A stretch of 64,000 nucleotides of DNA from JASHVB01 sp963762885 (GTDB taxonomy: Bacteria; Pseudomonadota; Alphaproteobacteria; Acetobacterales; Acetobacteraceae). Shown piece by piece: positions 47,601-56,791 of this stretch. The notes under the pieces were generated by a model, which did no database searches, had not been told where the DNA came from, and saw only the letters and a list, made by a program, of their open reading frames with translations. The DNA lies in NCBI GenBank assembly GCA_963762885.1, contig CAVXNH010000100.1:1-64000 (forward strand), written 5' to 3'. The translations under genes and the position numbers were made by a program. Position 1 is the stretch's first letter, and each line of letters begins with the position of its first letter.

Positions 47601-49049
47601 GACGACGCCAAGCGCATCCTCGTCTTCTCGGACGCCGGTGGCACCGGGCGGTCCTATCATGCGGAACTGTCGGCGAAGAACCGCCGCCTGCGCGTCCACT
47701 ATCTCCTGGAGGCCGGATGGAAGGCCGACGCCGCCATCCAGGGCCTGGGGCGGACCAACCGCACCAACCAGGCGCAGCCGCCGCTGTTCCGGCCGATCGC
47801 GACGAACGTGAAGGCCGAGAAGCGCTTCCTCTCGACCATCGCCCGCCGGCTCGACACGCTCGGCGCCATCACCAAGGGCCAGCGCCAGACCGGCGGCCAG
47901 GGCCTGTTCAGGCCCGAAGACAATCTGGAGAGCCACTACGCCCGCGACGCGTTGCGCCAGCTCTATGTCCTGCTGGTCATGGGCAAGGTCGAGGGGTGCT
48001 CGCTGGGCGCGTTCGAGGACGCGACGGGGCTGAAGCTCACCGACAGCAACGGCATCAGGGACGAGCTGCCGCCGATCACCACCTTCCTCAATCGGCTGCT
48101 GGCGCTGACCATCGACCTGCAGAACATCCTGTTCACGGCGTTCGAGCAGCTCCTGACCGCCCGTATCGAAGGCGCGATCGCATCGGGAACCTACGACGTC
48201 GGGCTGGAGACGTTGACGGCGGAGAGCTTCGTCGTCACCGGCCGGCAGACCATCTACACCCACCCCGGCACCTCGGCGGAAACCCGCCTGCTGACGATCA
48301 CGCAGCGCGAGCGCAACCGGCCGGTCACGCTCGACGAGGCGCTGGGCCGGCTCTCCGATCCCCGCGCCCTGCTGCTGGTCAACAGCCAGTCGGGCCGCGC
48401 CGCCGTGCAGGTTCCCGCGCCGAGTCTGATGCTCGACGATGGCGAGGTCGAACGCCGCGTGCGGCTCATCCGGCCGATGGAGCATCCCGCCATGCCGCTG
48501 GCGATGATGCCCCAGACCCATTGGCGGGAAGCCGACCGCGAAACCTTCGCCCGCGCCTGGGCGGCGGAACTCGCCGAAGTGCCGGAATTCACCGACAGCG
48601 AGATCCATATCGTCGCCGGTCTCTTGCTGCCGATCTGGAAGCGTCTGCCGAACGAATCGACGCGGGTCTATCGGCTCCAGACCGATACCGGCGAGCGCAT
48701 CGTCGGTCGCAAGGTCTCCCCGGCATGGGTGGCCAGCGCGCTTGAAACCAGCCCATCGAACCTGTCGGCCGATGACGCCTTCACCGCGCTGATGGATGGC
48801 AGGACCATCCTCGATCTTGCCGAAGGGCTTCAGCTTCGCCGCGTCCGCGTCATGGGCGCCAACCGCATCGAACTGACCGGCTTCACCGACGCCATGCGTG
48901 ACCGGCTGCGAGCCTACGGCCTGTTCCATGAGATCATCTCGTGGAAGCTCAGGATGTTCGTCCCGACCGACGCCGCCGGCCCGGCGATCCTGGCGAAGGT
49001 GCTGGAACGCTATCCGCTCGCGCGCGTCGCCGAGCGGGCGGCGGCGTGA
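44699..49049 (+). CDS. DNA methyltransferase-strawberry notch-like helicase fusion (frameshifted)
   Basis: Very large protein, about 1450 codons. The N-terminal part has an N6-adenine-type methyltransferase core: motif I VLEPSAGTGLLAILAELAGG and motif IV VVLMNPPFSAL. The middle is a strawberry-notch-like SF2 NTPase: GDGTGAGKGRQVAGILLDNW (Walker A), VLFTTYATLRSDARDEKVSR, IIFDESHAMQNA (Walker B), VVYVSATGATTVHNLAYAQR. The C-terminal helicase half has VFSDAGGTGRSYHAELSAKN and GLGRTNRTNQAQPP. Frame changes near 45690, 46610 and 46935, and one large open block from 46940 to 49049. Common in alphaproteobacterial conjugative elements; likely modifies or remodels element DNA after transfer. The ATG at 44699 follows the leader directly. 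Confidence 0.9.
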
Positions 49050-49051
49050 CG

Positions 49052-50092
49052 ATGGCGCTCGATGCCGCCGAACTGGCGCACCGTCTCGCGCGCGATGCCG
49101 AGGCGGTGTGCCGCCATTATCTCTCCAACGGTCGCCGCGAGGGCCGCTACTGGCTGGTCGGCGACGTGAGGAATACGCCCGGCCGCTCCCTGTTCGTCCG
49201 GCTGAAAGGACCGGAATCCGGCAAGGGTGCGGCCGGCAAATGGACCGACGCGGCGACCGGCGATCACGGCGACCTCCTCGATGTCATCCGCGAGAGCTGC
49301 GGCCTTGCCGATTTCCGCGACGTCGCCAATGAGGCCCGGCACTTTCTCAGCCTGCCGAGATCGGAGCCGGAACCAGACCATGGGCGGCTTCCATCGTCCG
49401 CACCGGCGGGATCGCCGGAATCAGCACGCCGTCTCTTCGCCATGGCGCAGCCGATTACGGGCACAGTCGTCGAAGCGTATTTGCGCAAACGCGGCATTAC
49501 GGCTTTGCACGGAACCGCAAGCCTCCGCTTCCACCCACGCTGCTACTACCGTCCTGATGCATGGTCTCCGACCGAGACCTGGCCGGCGATGATCGCAGCC
49601 GTCACCGATCCGGGCGGCAAGATCACCGGAGCGCATCGCACCTGGCTCGACCCATCGGGGCGGGACAAGGCGGCGATCGACACGCCGAGACGGGCGATGG
49701 GCAACCTCCTGGGCAACGCCGTCCGTTTCGATGTGGCGCACGATGTCTTGGCGGCCGGCGAAGGCATCGAGACCATGCTGTCGCTGCGATGCGTCATGCC
49801 CACCATGCCGATGGTGGCCGCGCTCTCGGCCGCACACCTCGCCGCCATCCTGTTCCCCGCGACGCTGCGCCGGCTCTACATCGCCCGCGACGACGATCCG
49901 GCCGGGGACGGCGCCATGGCGAGCCTGATCGACCGGGCGAACGAGGCCGGGATCGAGGCGATAGCCCTGTCGCCACGACTGGGTGACTTCAACGAGGATC
50001 TCCGCACGCTCGGCATCGATGCGCTACGGGCAGCGTTGCGGGTGCAGATCGCTCCGGAAGACGTCGCTCGTTTCATGGAATTGGCGGCATGA
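49052..50092 (+). CDS. Toprim-domain DNA primase-like protein (DUF7146-type N terminus)
   Basis: Intact 346-residue protein whose start lies 3 bases after the helicase stop, so it is probably coupled. The N-terminal part (LAHRLARDAEAVCRHYLSNG, LFVRLKGPESGKGAAGKWTD, HGDLLDVIRESCGLADFRD) resembles a zinc-less primase N-terminal domain. The toprim core is seen in DVLAAGEGIETMLSLRCVMP (motif with catalytic Glu) and LYIARDDDPAGDGAMASLID (DxD). It may prime the complementary strand of the transferred single strand. Confidence 0.87.
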   Translation: MALDAAELAHRLARDAEAVCRHYLSNGRREGRYWLVGDVRNTPGRSLFVRLKGPESGKGAAGKWTDAATGDHGDLLDVIRESCGLADFRDVANEARHFLSLPRSEPEPDHGRLPSSAPAGSPESARRLFAMAQPITGTVVEAYLRKRGITALHGTASLRFHPRCYYRPDAWSPTETWPAMIAAVTDPGGKITGAHRTWLDPSGRDKAAIDTPRRAMGNLLGNAVRFDVAHDVLAAGEGIETMLSLRCVMPTMPMVAALSAAHLAAILFPATLRRLYIARDDDPAGDGAMASLIDRANEAGIEAIALSPRLGDFNEDLRTLGIDALRAALRVQIAPEDVARFMELAA

Positions 50093-50425
50093 AGCGGCAC
50101 GGGAAATGATGTCCGCGGCGGCGCCGGTCTCATGCCGTATTCGATCGAGGTGCTTCCCAGCCTTGTCGGAGAGGACCGCGCCCACGGCCTTCTGAGAGGG
50201 CGATCGGGGCGGCAAACGGCCCCGACCGGCAATGGCGGATGGCCAACTATTTTCCGTCGGCGGGCGAGCCCGCCTTTACATCGCGAGGCAAAATAGCCGG
50301 CCCCCGCCATCCTCCGCTTCGCTTCGGCCCTTCGCTTTGCTCCGGGTGCAGGTCCGGTCCGCCCGCCGCCTTTCGTCGCCAAGAAGGCCGCGATGGGCGC
50401 GGTCGATCCGACGAAGGGAAGCACC
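50093..50425 (+). promoter_or_regulatory. Leader region of the DUF2493 gene (family B leader)
   Basis: 333 bases without a gene. An inverted repeat tcggggc/gccccga lies at 50204-50225. From about 50270 it resembles the region before the DUF736 gene (54170-54319): tcgcgaggcaa, catcctccgct, cgcttcggccc, and ggccgcgatgg. This indicates a shared regulatory or transcript-leader element. Confidence 0.5.
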
Positions 50426-51365
50426 ATGACGACCGAACACGACGACACCGGCTACGAGCCGCCGCACACCTCATCCCCGACCGATCACGTCCTCGCCGAA
50501 CTCCAGCTCTACGGCTATCGCCCCTTCCAGGACGAACCCGACCCGAGACCACTACCCGATGGCAATGCCGTCGCCGGCGCCGTCGGCCGACATCTTCGAC
50601 GCCCTCGTCGTCACCCTGGCGGACACCCGCCTCGAACCCGACCTCGAAGACCTGCTTTGGTCGACCGTCAATCTCTTCCACCGCGCCATCAGCCGGATCG
50701 AGCGCGAACTGGACGACAACGAGCAGGCGCAGAAGCGCAGCCAGAAGGAACAGGACGGCTCCGAAATCCGCTCGGTCGAACTCGAACGCCTCACCGCCGA
50801 GGGGCAGACGCTGATCGAGCGCCGCAACAGCATGGAGTTCTTCCGCGACCAGGCCGCCGACCAGTTCGAGCGCCACACCCATTCGGCCTGGCGGCCGCGC
50901 TCAGGATCGAAGGTCAACCACCGCAACCTGACCTCGGCCATGATCGACAGCCGCGACTTCCTCGCCGCCAAGCGCCGGGCCACCAACGAGGTGCTATTGC
51001 CCGCCGGCCCCAAGATCGCCTTCACCGGCGGGCTCGACTTCAACGATCATCGCCTGATCTGGGACAAGCTCGACCGCGTCCACGCCAAGCATCCCGACAT
51101 GGTGCTGCTGCACGGCGGATCACCGAAGGGCGCCGAACTCATCGCCGCCAAATGGGCCGACCACCGCAAGGTGCCGCAGATCGCCTTCAAGCCCGACTGG
51201 ACCAAGCACGCCAAGGCGGCGCCGTTCAAGCGCAACGACCAGATGCTCGACGTGCTGCCGATCGGGGTCATGGTCTTCCCCGGCACCGGCATTCAGGACA
51301 ACCTGGCCGACAAGGCCAAGAAGTTCGGCATTCCGGTCTGGAAATTCGGGAGCGGCGGCGCGTGA
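50426..51365 (+). CDS. DUF2493 (YspA/SLOG-like) protein (one frameshift)
   Basis: Backbone protein of about 313 codons. The C-terminal 120 residues carry a DUF2493 domain related to SLOG nucleotide-binding folds: KIAFTGGLDFNDHRLIWDKL, MVLLHGGSPKGAELIAAKW, then VPQIAFKPDWTKHAKAAPFK and VLPIGVMVFPGTGIQDNLAD. The N-terminal region (FDALVVTLADTRLEPDLEDL, ISRIERELDDNEQAQKRSQK) includes a helical coiled segment. A frameshift near 50550 splits the first 40 residues. SLOG domains bind nucleotide ligands; the ligand here is unknown. Confidence 0.85.
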
Positions 51366-53248
51366 GCGCCGCCGTCAAAGATCGCCAAGCTGGCGATATG
51401 GGGACGCCGCGAACGTCGCATTGCGGAACTGCAGCGGCGCCGGGCCTCATCAGGGCCTGTCTTGCGATGACGGCTGACCTCACGAGGCTCGGCCGCCACG
51501 CTCCATGATCTTGCCATGCAAGACAAATGCTGACGCGCATTGCGATAGTGCCAATTTCGTGTCGCGTCATCGTGACAAACCCGTTCGGAATCGAGCATCC
51601 GGGGGCCACAGGCTCGACCTCGGAATTGTAAAACACCGTCCGCTTGACAGCCAACTTCGCTCGTCAGTTTGCAGAAGAGCGGCACATAGTCCTTGCCGCC
51701 GACGAAATGACCCGGCTCTTCGGAACTCGCGGGTAATGCGCGCTCGTCATCGAGTAGACATCGATCTTTCTCCGACGCTTATAGCGGTTCAGGCTGCATC
51801 ACAACACGCTGAAAGTGATGTCGTAGTTCGCTGAGTCAATCAGATGATGCATTGATACGGCCCCAGCAGCAGAAATGAATGGTAGGTCTGTTTCTTCGCC
51901 TCGATCCGATCGACTATCGGCGATAGATTCGATTGCGATCGAGGTCACTGGCGCGGCAAAGGCCCAGCGGATTATCGCCCGGGTTTCGATATAATCGAGC
52001 AGCACATGCTCTCCAGCTTCCGACCGAACGATCGGCACAGCCTATCAACGGGTCTTGCGTGAGGCCATCGACCCCGGGCCTCTTGGCGCGGCTGGCCGGC
52101 GATCGCGGCGGACAGAAATGCACTGGCACGTCCATCTTTACGTTCTCAGATAAACTCACGCACTCGAACGCTATTTTTGCTCGCGCACGAATGACGACGA
52201 ATCACTGCTGGTCCTCCAATCGATTTGCGCCGAGGTGTTTCATGCGCCCGAGAAATTGACGGATCATATCGCTCATCAGCATGATTTCGAGTTCCACCAG
52301 CCTCATATTCGGACTTCGCTCCCCGACCGCGACCAAGTGAGGCCGTCAGCCAACCTGCGCAGGCAGATACAACCGGCTGTGATCTGACCGAAATTGCTGA
52401 GGAGCGCGACTTGCGTTGCGCCTCGCATATCGGCCAGCGACAGGTCTTTCAGCGCGATCCCGGAGCTCCAATCGTCTGACTGCATCAGCCCCAAAAGGGA
52501 CGTGTTCTCAGCGCCAATGACGGTCGCTCACTTCGTCGCTCGAGGCCAAGCTCCATGGCGCGAACATCGGCCGCTGAAGGCGCTATTACAGCGGTCGCCC
52601 CATTGGCCTCGCGAATTGATGAGCCGTCTCGGCACGACTCAAGCGCACGCTGCCCCGACGATCAGTCGGAGAATCACGAACCGCGATGGTTGCCAGCCAT
52701 CCCGTGCATTCTCCTGTGGATCCTCGGTCGCATGTGAGACGGCGGCGTCCGAGAAGCTTCGTCTTTGACCTGGGTTCTGGCGCGAATTAATGACCGAGCG
52801 CGAGACGATTCGGACGGCCAACTACCTCTGGACAGAGCGGCACTCGACCGTCTTTCTCATTGAACCAAAATAGACCCCGACGTCATGGGACCATGCAATC
52901 TGCCGCGAGAACCCACAAGCGCTGCGTCGCGCCGCCAGCTCTTGCGCTTCAACTAAAGCATTGCGACCATCGCGTACGACGCTCGTGGAGATCAGCGATC
53001 CGCCGCAGTCAATTTCGATGCGCGTAACGAGTCACCTCGCTCGTCTAAGCTCACACGCACAGCATATTCGATGCGCATCGAAATCGGCTGCGAGTTCCAT
53101 TCTTGTCCAAAGCGTCGACCGATTATCAGGCAAAGTTGATGCCATCAGAATTCGGCTGGTCAACGCGATCTGCCTCAGCTATATCAGCCGGCGCCGTGGT
53201 GGTGGTGGAAGGCGCGCCCGTTCGACCCTTGTCACGGAGACCACCACC
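51366..53248. other. Gene-poor stretch
   Basis: About 1.9 kb with no gene I can support. Frames are short and mostly lack ribosome sites. The best fragment is a minus-strand frame 51799-52038 (LLDYIETRAIIRWAFAAPVT, then IAIESIADSRSDRGEETDLP), too short and unmatched to name. Base composition is slightly more AT-rich than the flanking genes. It may be decayed cargo in a variable slot between the DUF2493 and membrane-protein genes. Confidence 0.5.
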
Positions 53249-53905
53249 ATGATCGTCATCGGCATCCTTTTCGGCGTCGTCGGCATCGGCTTCCTCTGCT
53301 GGCTGCTGTTTTCGCTCGCCGTCTATGCGCTTCCCTTCTTCGCGGCGGTCTCCGCCGGCTTGTGGGCCTATCACGGCGACGCCGGGCCGGTCGGGGCCAT
53401 CTTTGTCGGCATTCTGGCCGGCGTTGTCACCTTGGTCGCCGGCCAGTACGTCTTTGCATTCGCACGATCCACCTGGATCCGGGTTGCCGTCGCACTGTTG
53501 TTCGCGGCGCCCGCGGCACTTGCCGGCTACCACGCCACGCTCGGCCTCGCGAAGCTGACCATGCCGTCTGGAGCTTGGCAGATCGCGTTCTCGATCGTCG
53601 GGGCCGTTGCAGTCGGCGTCACAGCCTGGACGCGCATGGCATTGCCCCCCGGTCACCCGACACAGGGCGATCGTCAGGGGCTGAACTCAGCCGGGACCAC
53701 GCGCTGGTCCGATGCTGGGTGGAGGACGTCAGGGCCGACCGGTCGTCGCCGATTCTGGTCGATGATCGGACATTGGCGGGAACAGCCGACGAAAGACCGA
53801 GATCGCGGTATGGTCGGTGACACCCATGGACGAAGCGGCTTTGTCGGCGCGTTGCCGATAAATCGCAGATGCCTTGGTCGTTGTCTTTCGGTGGCGGAGA
53901 GATAG
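53249..53905 (+). CDS. Small membrane protein of the conjugative backbone
   Basis: The ATG at 53249 starts MIVIGILFGVVGIGFLCWLL, followed by further hydrophobic segments (LAVYALPFFAAVSAGLWAYH; AIFVGILAGVVTLVAGQYVF; VAVALLFAAPAALAGYHATL; WQIAFSIVGAVAVGVTAWTR), about four to five transmembrane helices in the first 130 residues. The C-terminal hydrophilic 85 residues are of low-complexity character and may be an artefact of a frameshift near 53650. No family recognised; the inner membrane is the expected location. Confidence 0.55.
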   Translation: MIVIGILFGVVGIGFLCWLLFSLAVYALPFFAAVSAGLWAYHGDAGPVGAIFVGILAGVVTLVAGQYVFAFARSTWIRVAVALLFAAPAALAGYHATLGLAKLTMPSGAWQIAFSIVGAVAVGVTAWTRMALPPGHPTQGDRQGLNSAGTTRWSDAGWRTSGPTGRRRFWSMIGHWREQPTKDRDRGMVGDTHGRSGFVGALPINRRCLGRCLSVAER

Positions 53906-54319
53906 CCCCAGGCCCAATGGCGGAACAGGTCTGAACTCAGGTCCGTTTGCCCAGACGTGCCGGAGCGCTCTCGGTGGCCGGTGTCCGCCAGGTTCTTCCT
54001 TGATTGGTCGCTGTCAGGACGCGCCTGCCCCATACGGCCTCTTCAATGGCTGGATCTGACCGAAGGACGGCTTCGCCTCGACCGCCTATGCCGCAATGTC
54101 GCCCGGCGACTTTCTTCCCCTGGGGGACCACCCCACGCGAAAGATCGCGCAGGGACCCCGGCCCGCCCATTCCTCGCGAGGCAAGAAACTCTCCGGGCTG
54201 ACATCCTCCGCTGCGCTGCGGCCCGCAAGCGGGTGCGGCGTCGGTCGCCTCCGGTCTGTCGATCGCCATCGAGGCCGCGATGGTCGCAGGCCCGAGAACA
54301 GCGAACAAGGAGAACCACC
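53906..54319 (+). promoter_or_regulatory. Leader region of the first DUF736 gene (family B leader)
   Basis: About 410 bases without a supported gene. Its last 150 bases resemble the leader before the DUF2493 gene (tcgcgaggcaa, catcctccgctgcgctgcggccc, gccatcgaggccgcgatgg). It ends in aaggagaaccacc, a good ribosome site. Confidence 0.5.
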
Positions 54320-54643
54320 ATGGCGAACATCGGCACCTTCAAGAAGTCCGGCACCGACTATCTGGGCGAAATCGTCACCCTCAGCGTTCAGACCAAGAAC
54401 GTCCGCATCGTCCCCGAGGCCACCCGCGCCAGCGACAACGCCCCGAGCCACCGCATCTTCGTCGGCCGCGCCGAGATCGGCGCCGCCTGGTCCAAGCGCT
54501 CCGCCGAGAACCGCGACTATCTCTCGGTCAAGCTCGACGATCCCAGCTTCAACGCGCCGATCTACGCCAACCTCTTCGACGACGAGGACGGCGACGGCTT
54601 CACCCTCATCTGGTCCCGCGGCCGCAAGGCCAACGGCGACTGA
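54320..54643 (+). CDS. DUF736 family protein, copy 1
   Basis: Intact 107-residue protein: MANIGTFKKSGTDYLGEIVT, LSVQTKNVRIVPEATRASDN, HRIFVGRAEIGAAWSKRSAE, DDPSFNAPIYANLFDDEDGD, LIWSRGRKANGD. DUF736 is a small beta-rich family of conjugative elements and rhizobial plasmids with no proven role. Start chosen from the aaggaga site 10 bases upstream. A second paralogue lies at 59907. A strong terminator follows. Confidence 0.93.
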   Translation: MANIGTFKKSGTDYLGEIVTLSVQTKNVRIVPEATRASDNAPSHRIFVGRAEIGAAWSKRSAENRDYLSVKLDDPSFNAPIYANLFDDEDGDGFTLIWSRGRKANGD

Positions 54644-54658
54644 GATCAGCCAGCGACG

Positions 54659-54693
54659 CCCCGCTCGGGAAACCGGGCGGGGCTTCTTTTTGC
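54659..54693 (+). terminator. Rho-independent terminator after DUF736
   Basis: GCCCCGCTCGG, loop gaaa, CCGGGCGGGGC, followed by TTCTTTTT. Convergent to the minus-strand HTH gene that ends at 54702, so it could serve one or both. Confidence 0.88.
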
Positions 54694-54701
54694 CAGGAAG
54701 A

Positions 54702-54959
54702 CTATGACGCCGACGAGCCTTCAGGGTCGGCAAGGTCGCCACCAACCTCGAAGTCTTCGTCGAGGAGATCGGCAGGCTTCGCACCGACGGCCTGAGATGC
54801 ATGCCAAAGCGTCAGGAGCGTGACGTTCTGCTGGCCCCGCTCCATACTGCTCACATGTGCTCGATCCACGCCCATTCGAACAGCGACGGCCTCTTGGCTG
54901 AGGCCGGCTTGCATGCGAAATCGGCGAAGATTTTCTCCGAACACCTGTCGAATATCCAT
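54702..54959 (-). CDS. XRE-family helix-turn-helix regulator
   Basis: Small DNA-binding repressor of 85 residues starting MDIRQVFGENLRRFRMQAGL (an earlier start at 54977 is possible). The HTH is LSQEAVAVRMGVDRAHVSSM with ERGQQNVTLLTLWHASQAVG following, a classic Cro/C1 arrangement. The C terminus is acidic. It is divergent from the gene at 55111, with a perfect palindrome in the shared upstream region. Probably controls backbone transfer genes. Confidence 0.9.
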   Translation of the reverse strand: MDIRQVFGENLRRFRMQAGLSQEAVAVRMGVDRAHVSSMERGQQNVTLLTLWHASQAVGAKPADLLDEDFEVGGDLADPEGSSAS

Positions 54960-54995
54960 CCCAAGGATGGACACCAATCGCGTATTTTGGCGCTA

Positions 54996-55009
54996 CGTAT
55001 TATAATACG
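54996..55009. promoter_or_regulatory. Palindromic operator/divergent promoter
   Basis: CGTATTATAATACG is a perfect 14-bp palindrome centred 43 bases upstream of the HTH start. It contains TATAAT on both strands and so can act as a -10 box in either direction. Best candidate site for autoregulation by the XRE protein. Confidence 0.6.
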
Positions 55010-55110
55010 CGGCACTCTCGCCGATCCGTTCCGCCAGCCGCGCCTTTCGGGCTCGGCGTCCGAGTTTCGCAAGCATTCTCCGTCAACACGGGAAAAACCT
55101 CGGGAAGACC

Positions 55111-55380
55111 ATGCCATCTCCTCCGGCCCCCCCTATCGCTGAAACCGCCCCGACCGCCGCCCAGGTGACTGACTACGACCGGGCGCATCTGCCGACCTAT
55201 CTCCGATTGCTCGATGCGACGTCCGAGGGAGCCCCCTGGGAGGAGGTCGCGCGAGTCGTGCTCGATCTCGATCCCGCATTGGAACCGGACCGTGCCCGGC
55301 GCGCTCATGAAACGCACCTGGCACGCGCGCGCTGGCTGACCGAGCACGGCTACCGCGATCTGCTGCGCTCGGCGCGCTGA
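55111..55380 (+). CDS. Small conserved backbone protein upstream of the DUF2285 gene
   Basis: Intact 89-residue protein, MPSPPAPPIAETAPTAAQVT, then DYDRAHLPTYLRLLDATSEG, PWEEVARVVLDLDPALEPDR and THLARARWLTEHGYRDLLRS. The helical pattern with the RARWLTEHGYRDLL end is the standard small gene before DUF2285 genes in alphaproteobacterial conjugative elements and looks like a DNA-binding helical protein. Function unproven. It is divergent from the XRE gene. Confidence 0.7.
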   Translation: MPSPPAPPIAETAPTAAQVTDYDRAHLPTYLRLLDATSEGAPWEEVARVVLDLDPALEPDRARRAHETHLARARWLTEHGYRDLLRSAR

Positions 55381-55575
55381 CGGCGGCGTTCAACGGCCAC
55401 CGCGTCAGTCTTTCATCCGACGCGTGCTCCCGGCTTTGCGGATTTCCTGAAAATCGCCGATCCGGATTGGGCATGGCCCAATGCTGGCGGGCGGACTGCA
55501 CACGGCGCTGTCAAAAGCCCAGATTAGATTTCTACTGGCCCAGGCATCCCGTGATCCCTCGCAAGGAGACGTGCA

Positions 55576-56332
55576 ATGTCAACGGAGGATTGGCGGTCGC
55601 CCGCCGCCTATCAATACGCCGCCACGATGGAGCCCGCGAGCCTCGCCTGGGAATTCCTGCGTCGCAACCCTGACTACCGAAACGCCTACAAATCTGCACC
55701 AGCTCAAGCCGATGACGGGACCGATGGTCCCGGCCGGCGCTGGGGGTTGCGATTTCCTTGCCGATCCAAATCGGCGCGCTGATCAATCACCGGTTTTCTG
55801 GCGGTCCGAGGAACTGGCGTCGGTCATCGTCCTGACGGCCGCACGCACCAGCGCTGCGACACCATCAGTTTCGTTAGCGGATTTTCCCAGCGACAGTGTG
55901 CGGCGCGATGCTGACGACGGCACGCACGTCATCATCAGAGACGACGGGATCAATCATCAGCTCTGGCTGATTGATCCGCCCAGCGGCGCGATGCCCATGG
56001 CCGCGCTCATCCCGCTGGACGCCACGGCCCCGCAGCGCACCGACGCGGCGCTACGCTTCTGGCGGTTCATCGCGCACGGGCGGCCACGAACGCCGCCCGC
56101 TCCCCTCCGTAAAGGCGAGCGTTTGATCGCGGCCTTGCGTGCCCTCGACGGGCGCCTGGCGGGCGCCAGTTACCGGGCCATCGCCGAAGCGCTGTTCGAC
56201 CCGAGCCGCCTCGCCACCGAGCCATGGAAGACCGCATCCTTCCGCGACACGGTCATCCGGTTGGTGCGCACCGGCATCACCACGATGCGCGGCGACTATC
56301 GCAATCTCCTGGGTCCGCGTCGGCCCGATTGA
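55576..56332 (+). CDS. DUF6499-DUF2285 (RovC-like DNA-binding) regulator (one frameshift)
   Basis: Transcription-regulator-like protein of about 252 codons with ribosome site aaggaga. The N-terminal DUF6499 (DWRSPAAYQYAATMEPASLA, WEFLRRNPDYRNAYK) joins after a shift near 55750 to ASVIVLTAARTSAATPSVSL and the DUF2285/RovC DNA-binding domain (NHQLWLIDPPSGAMPMAALI, RALDGRLAGASYRAIAEALF, TASFRDTVIRLVRTGITTMR). DUF2285 proteins activate excision or transfer genes in some symbiosis islands, so a control role is likely. Confidence 0.85.
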
Positions 56333-56485
56333 TCGGGCGAGGCCCAAGATCGCCGGCTCCCGCTAGGGGTGGCGAATTCGGCACCCCTCATCTTCACCAT
56401 CCCCCTACGCGGCAACCCTTCGCCACCGTGATCGCAGACGGCCGCCGATAACCGGCGGCCTTCCCCGACAACACGGAGGCCACCG

Positions 56486-56771
56486 ATGTCCGCAGCAATC
56501 CCCCAGCTCCCGCCACGCTATTTGCGCACGCCCGAGGCCGCGCGGTTCCTTGGCCTCTCCGGCCGGACGCTCGAAAAGCACCGCACCTATGGCACAGGCC
56601 CGCGCTATTCGAAGCTCGGCGGTCGCGTCGTCTACAACTTCGAAGATCTGCAGGCGTGGGTCGGCGCGGGGCGCCAAGGCGTCGACCTCCGACCCTGGCG
56701 TGGGCGAGGTGCTTCCCGCCAAGCGCCACGCAGCGGTCTCGCCGGCTTATGCCGGCCAGACGCGCCGCTGA
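56486..56771 (+). CDS. AlpA/excisionase-like helix-turn-helix protein (one frameshift)
   Basis: MerR-like winged-helix protein of about 95 residues: LRTPEAARFLGLSGRTLEKH, then YGTGPRYSKLGGRVVYNFED, LQAWVGAGAKASTSDPGVGE and VSPAYAGQTRR. A shift near 56670 moves it to a TGA at 56769-56771. The EAARFLGLSGRTLE helix-turn-helix with the R-Y-x-K-L-G-G-R-V-x-Y block is typical of excisionase-like factors that sit ahead of repA in these elements. Confidence 0.8.
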
Positions 56772-56791
56772 CCGTCCCGGCAGCTCCCCTC

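Noticed and set aside
46896..48929. A 677-codon antisense open frame opposite the methyltransferase-helicase gene.
   Set aside because: It mirrors a strongly conserved coding frame in GC-rich DNA and has no ribosome site or recognisable domain; it is a shadow frame.
3763..51790. An identical 15-mer, cgcttatagcggttc, at 3763-3777 and 51776-51790, one in each genome half.
   Set aside because: A 15-base match between two places is expected by chance about once or twice in 64 kb, and flanks do not match.
51799..52038. A 79-codon minus-strand frame as a real gene.
   Set aside because: No recognisable domain, no clear ribosome site and no conserved context; kept only as a comment in the gene-poor stretch.
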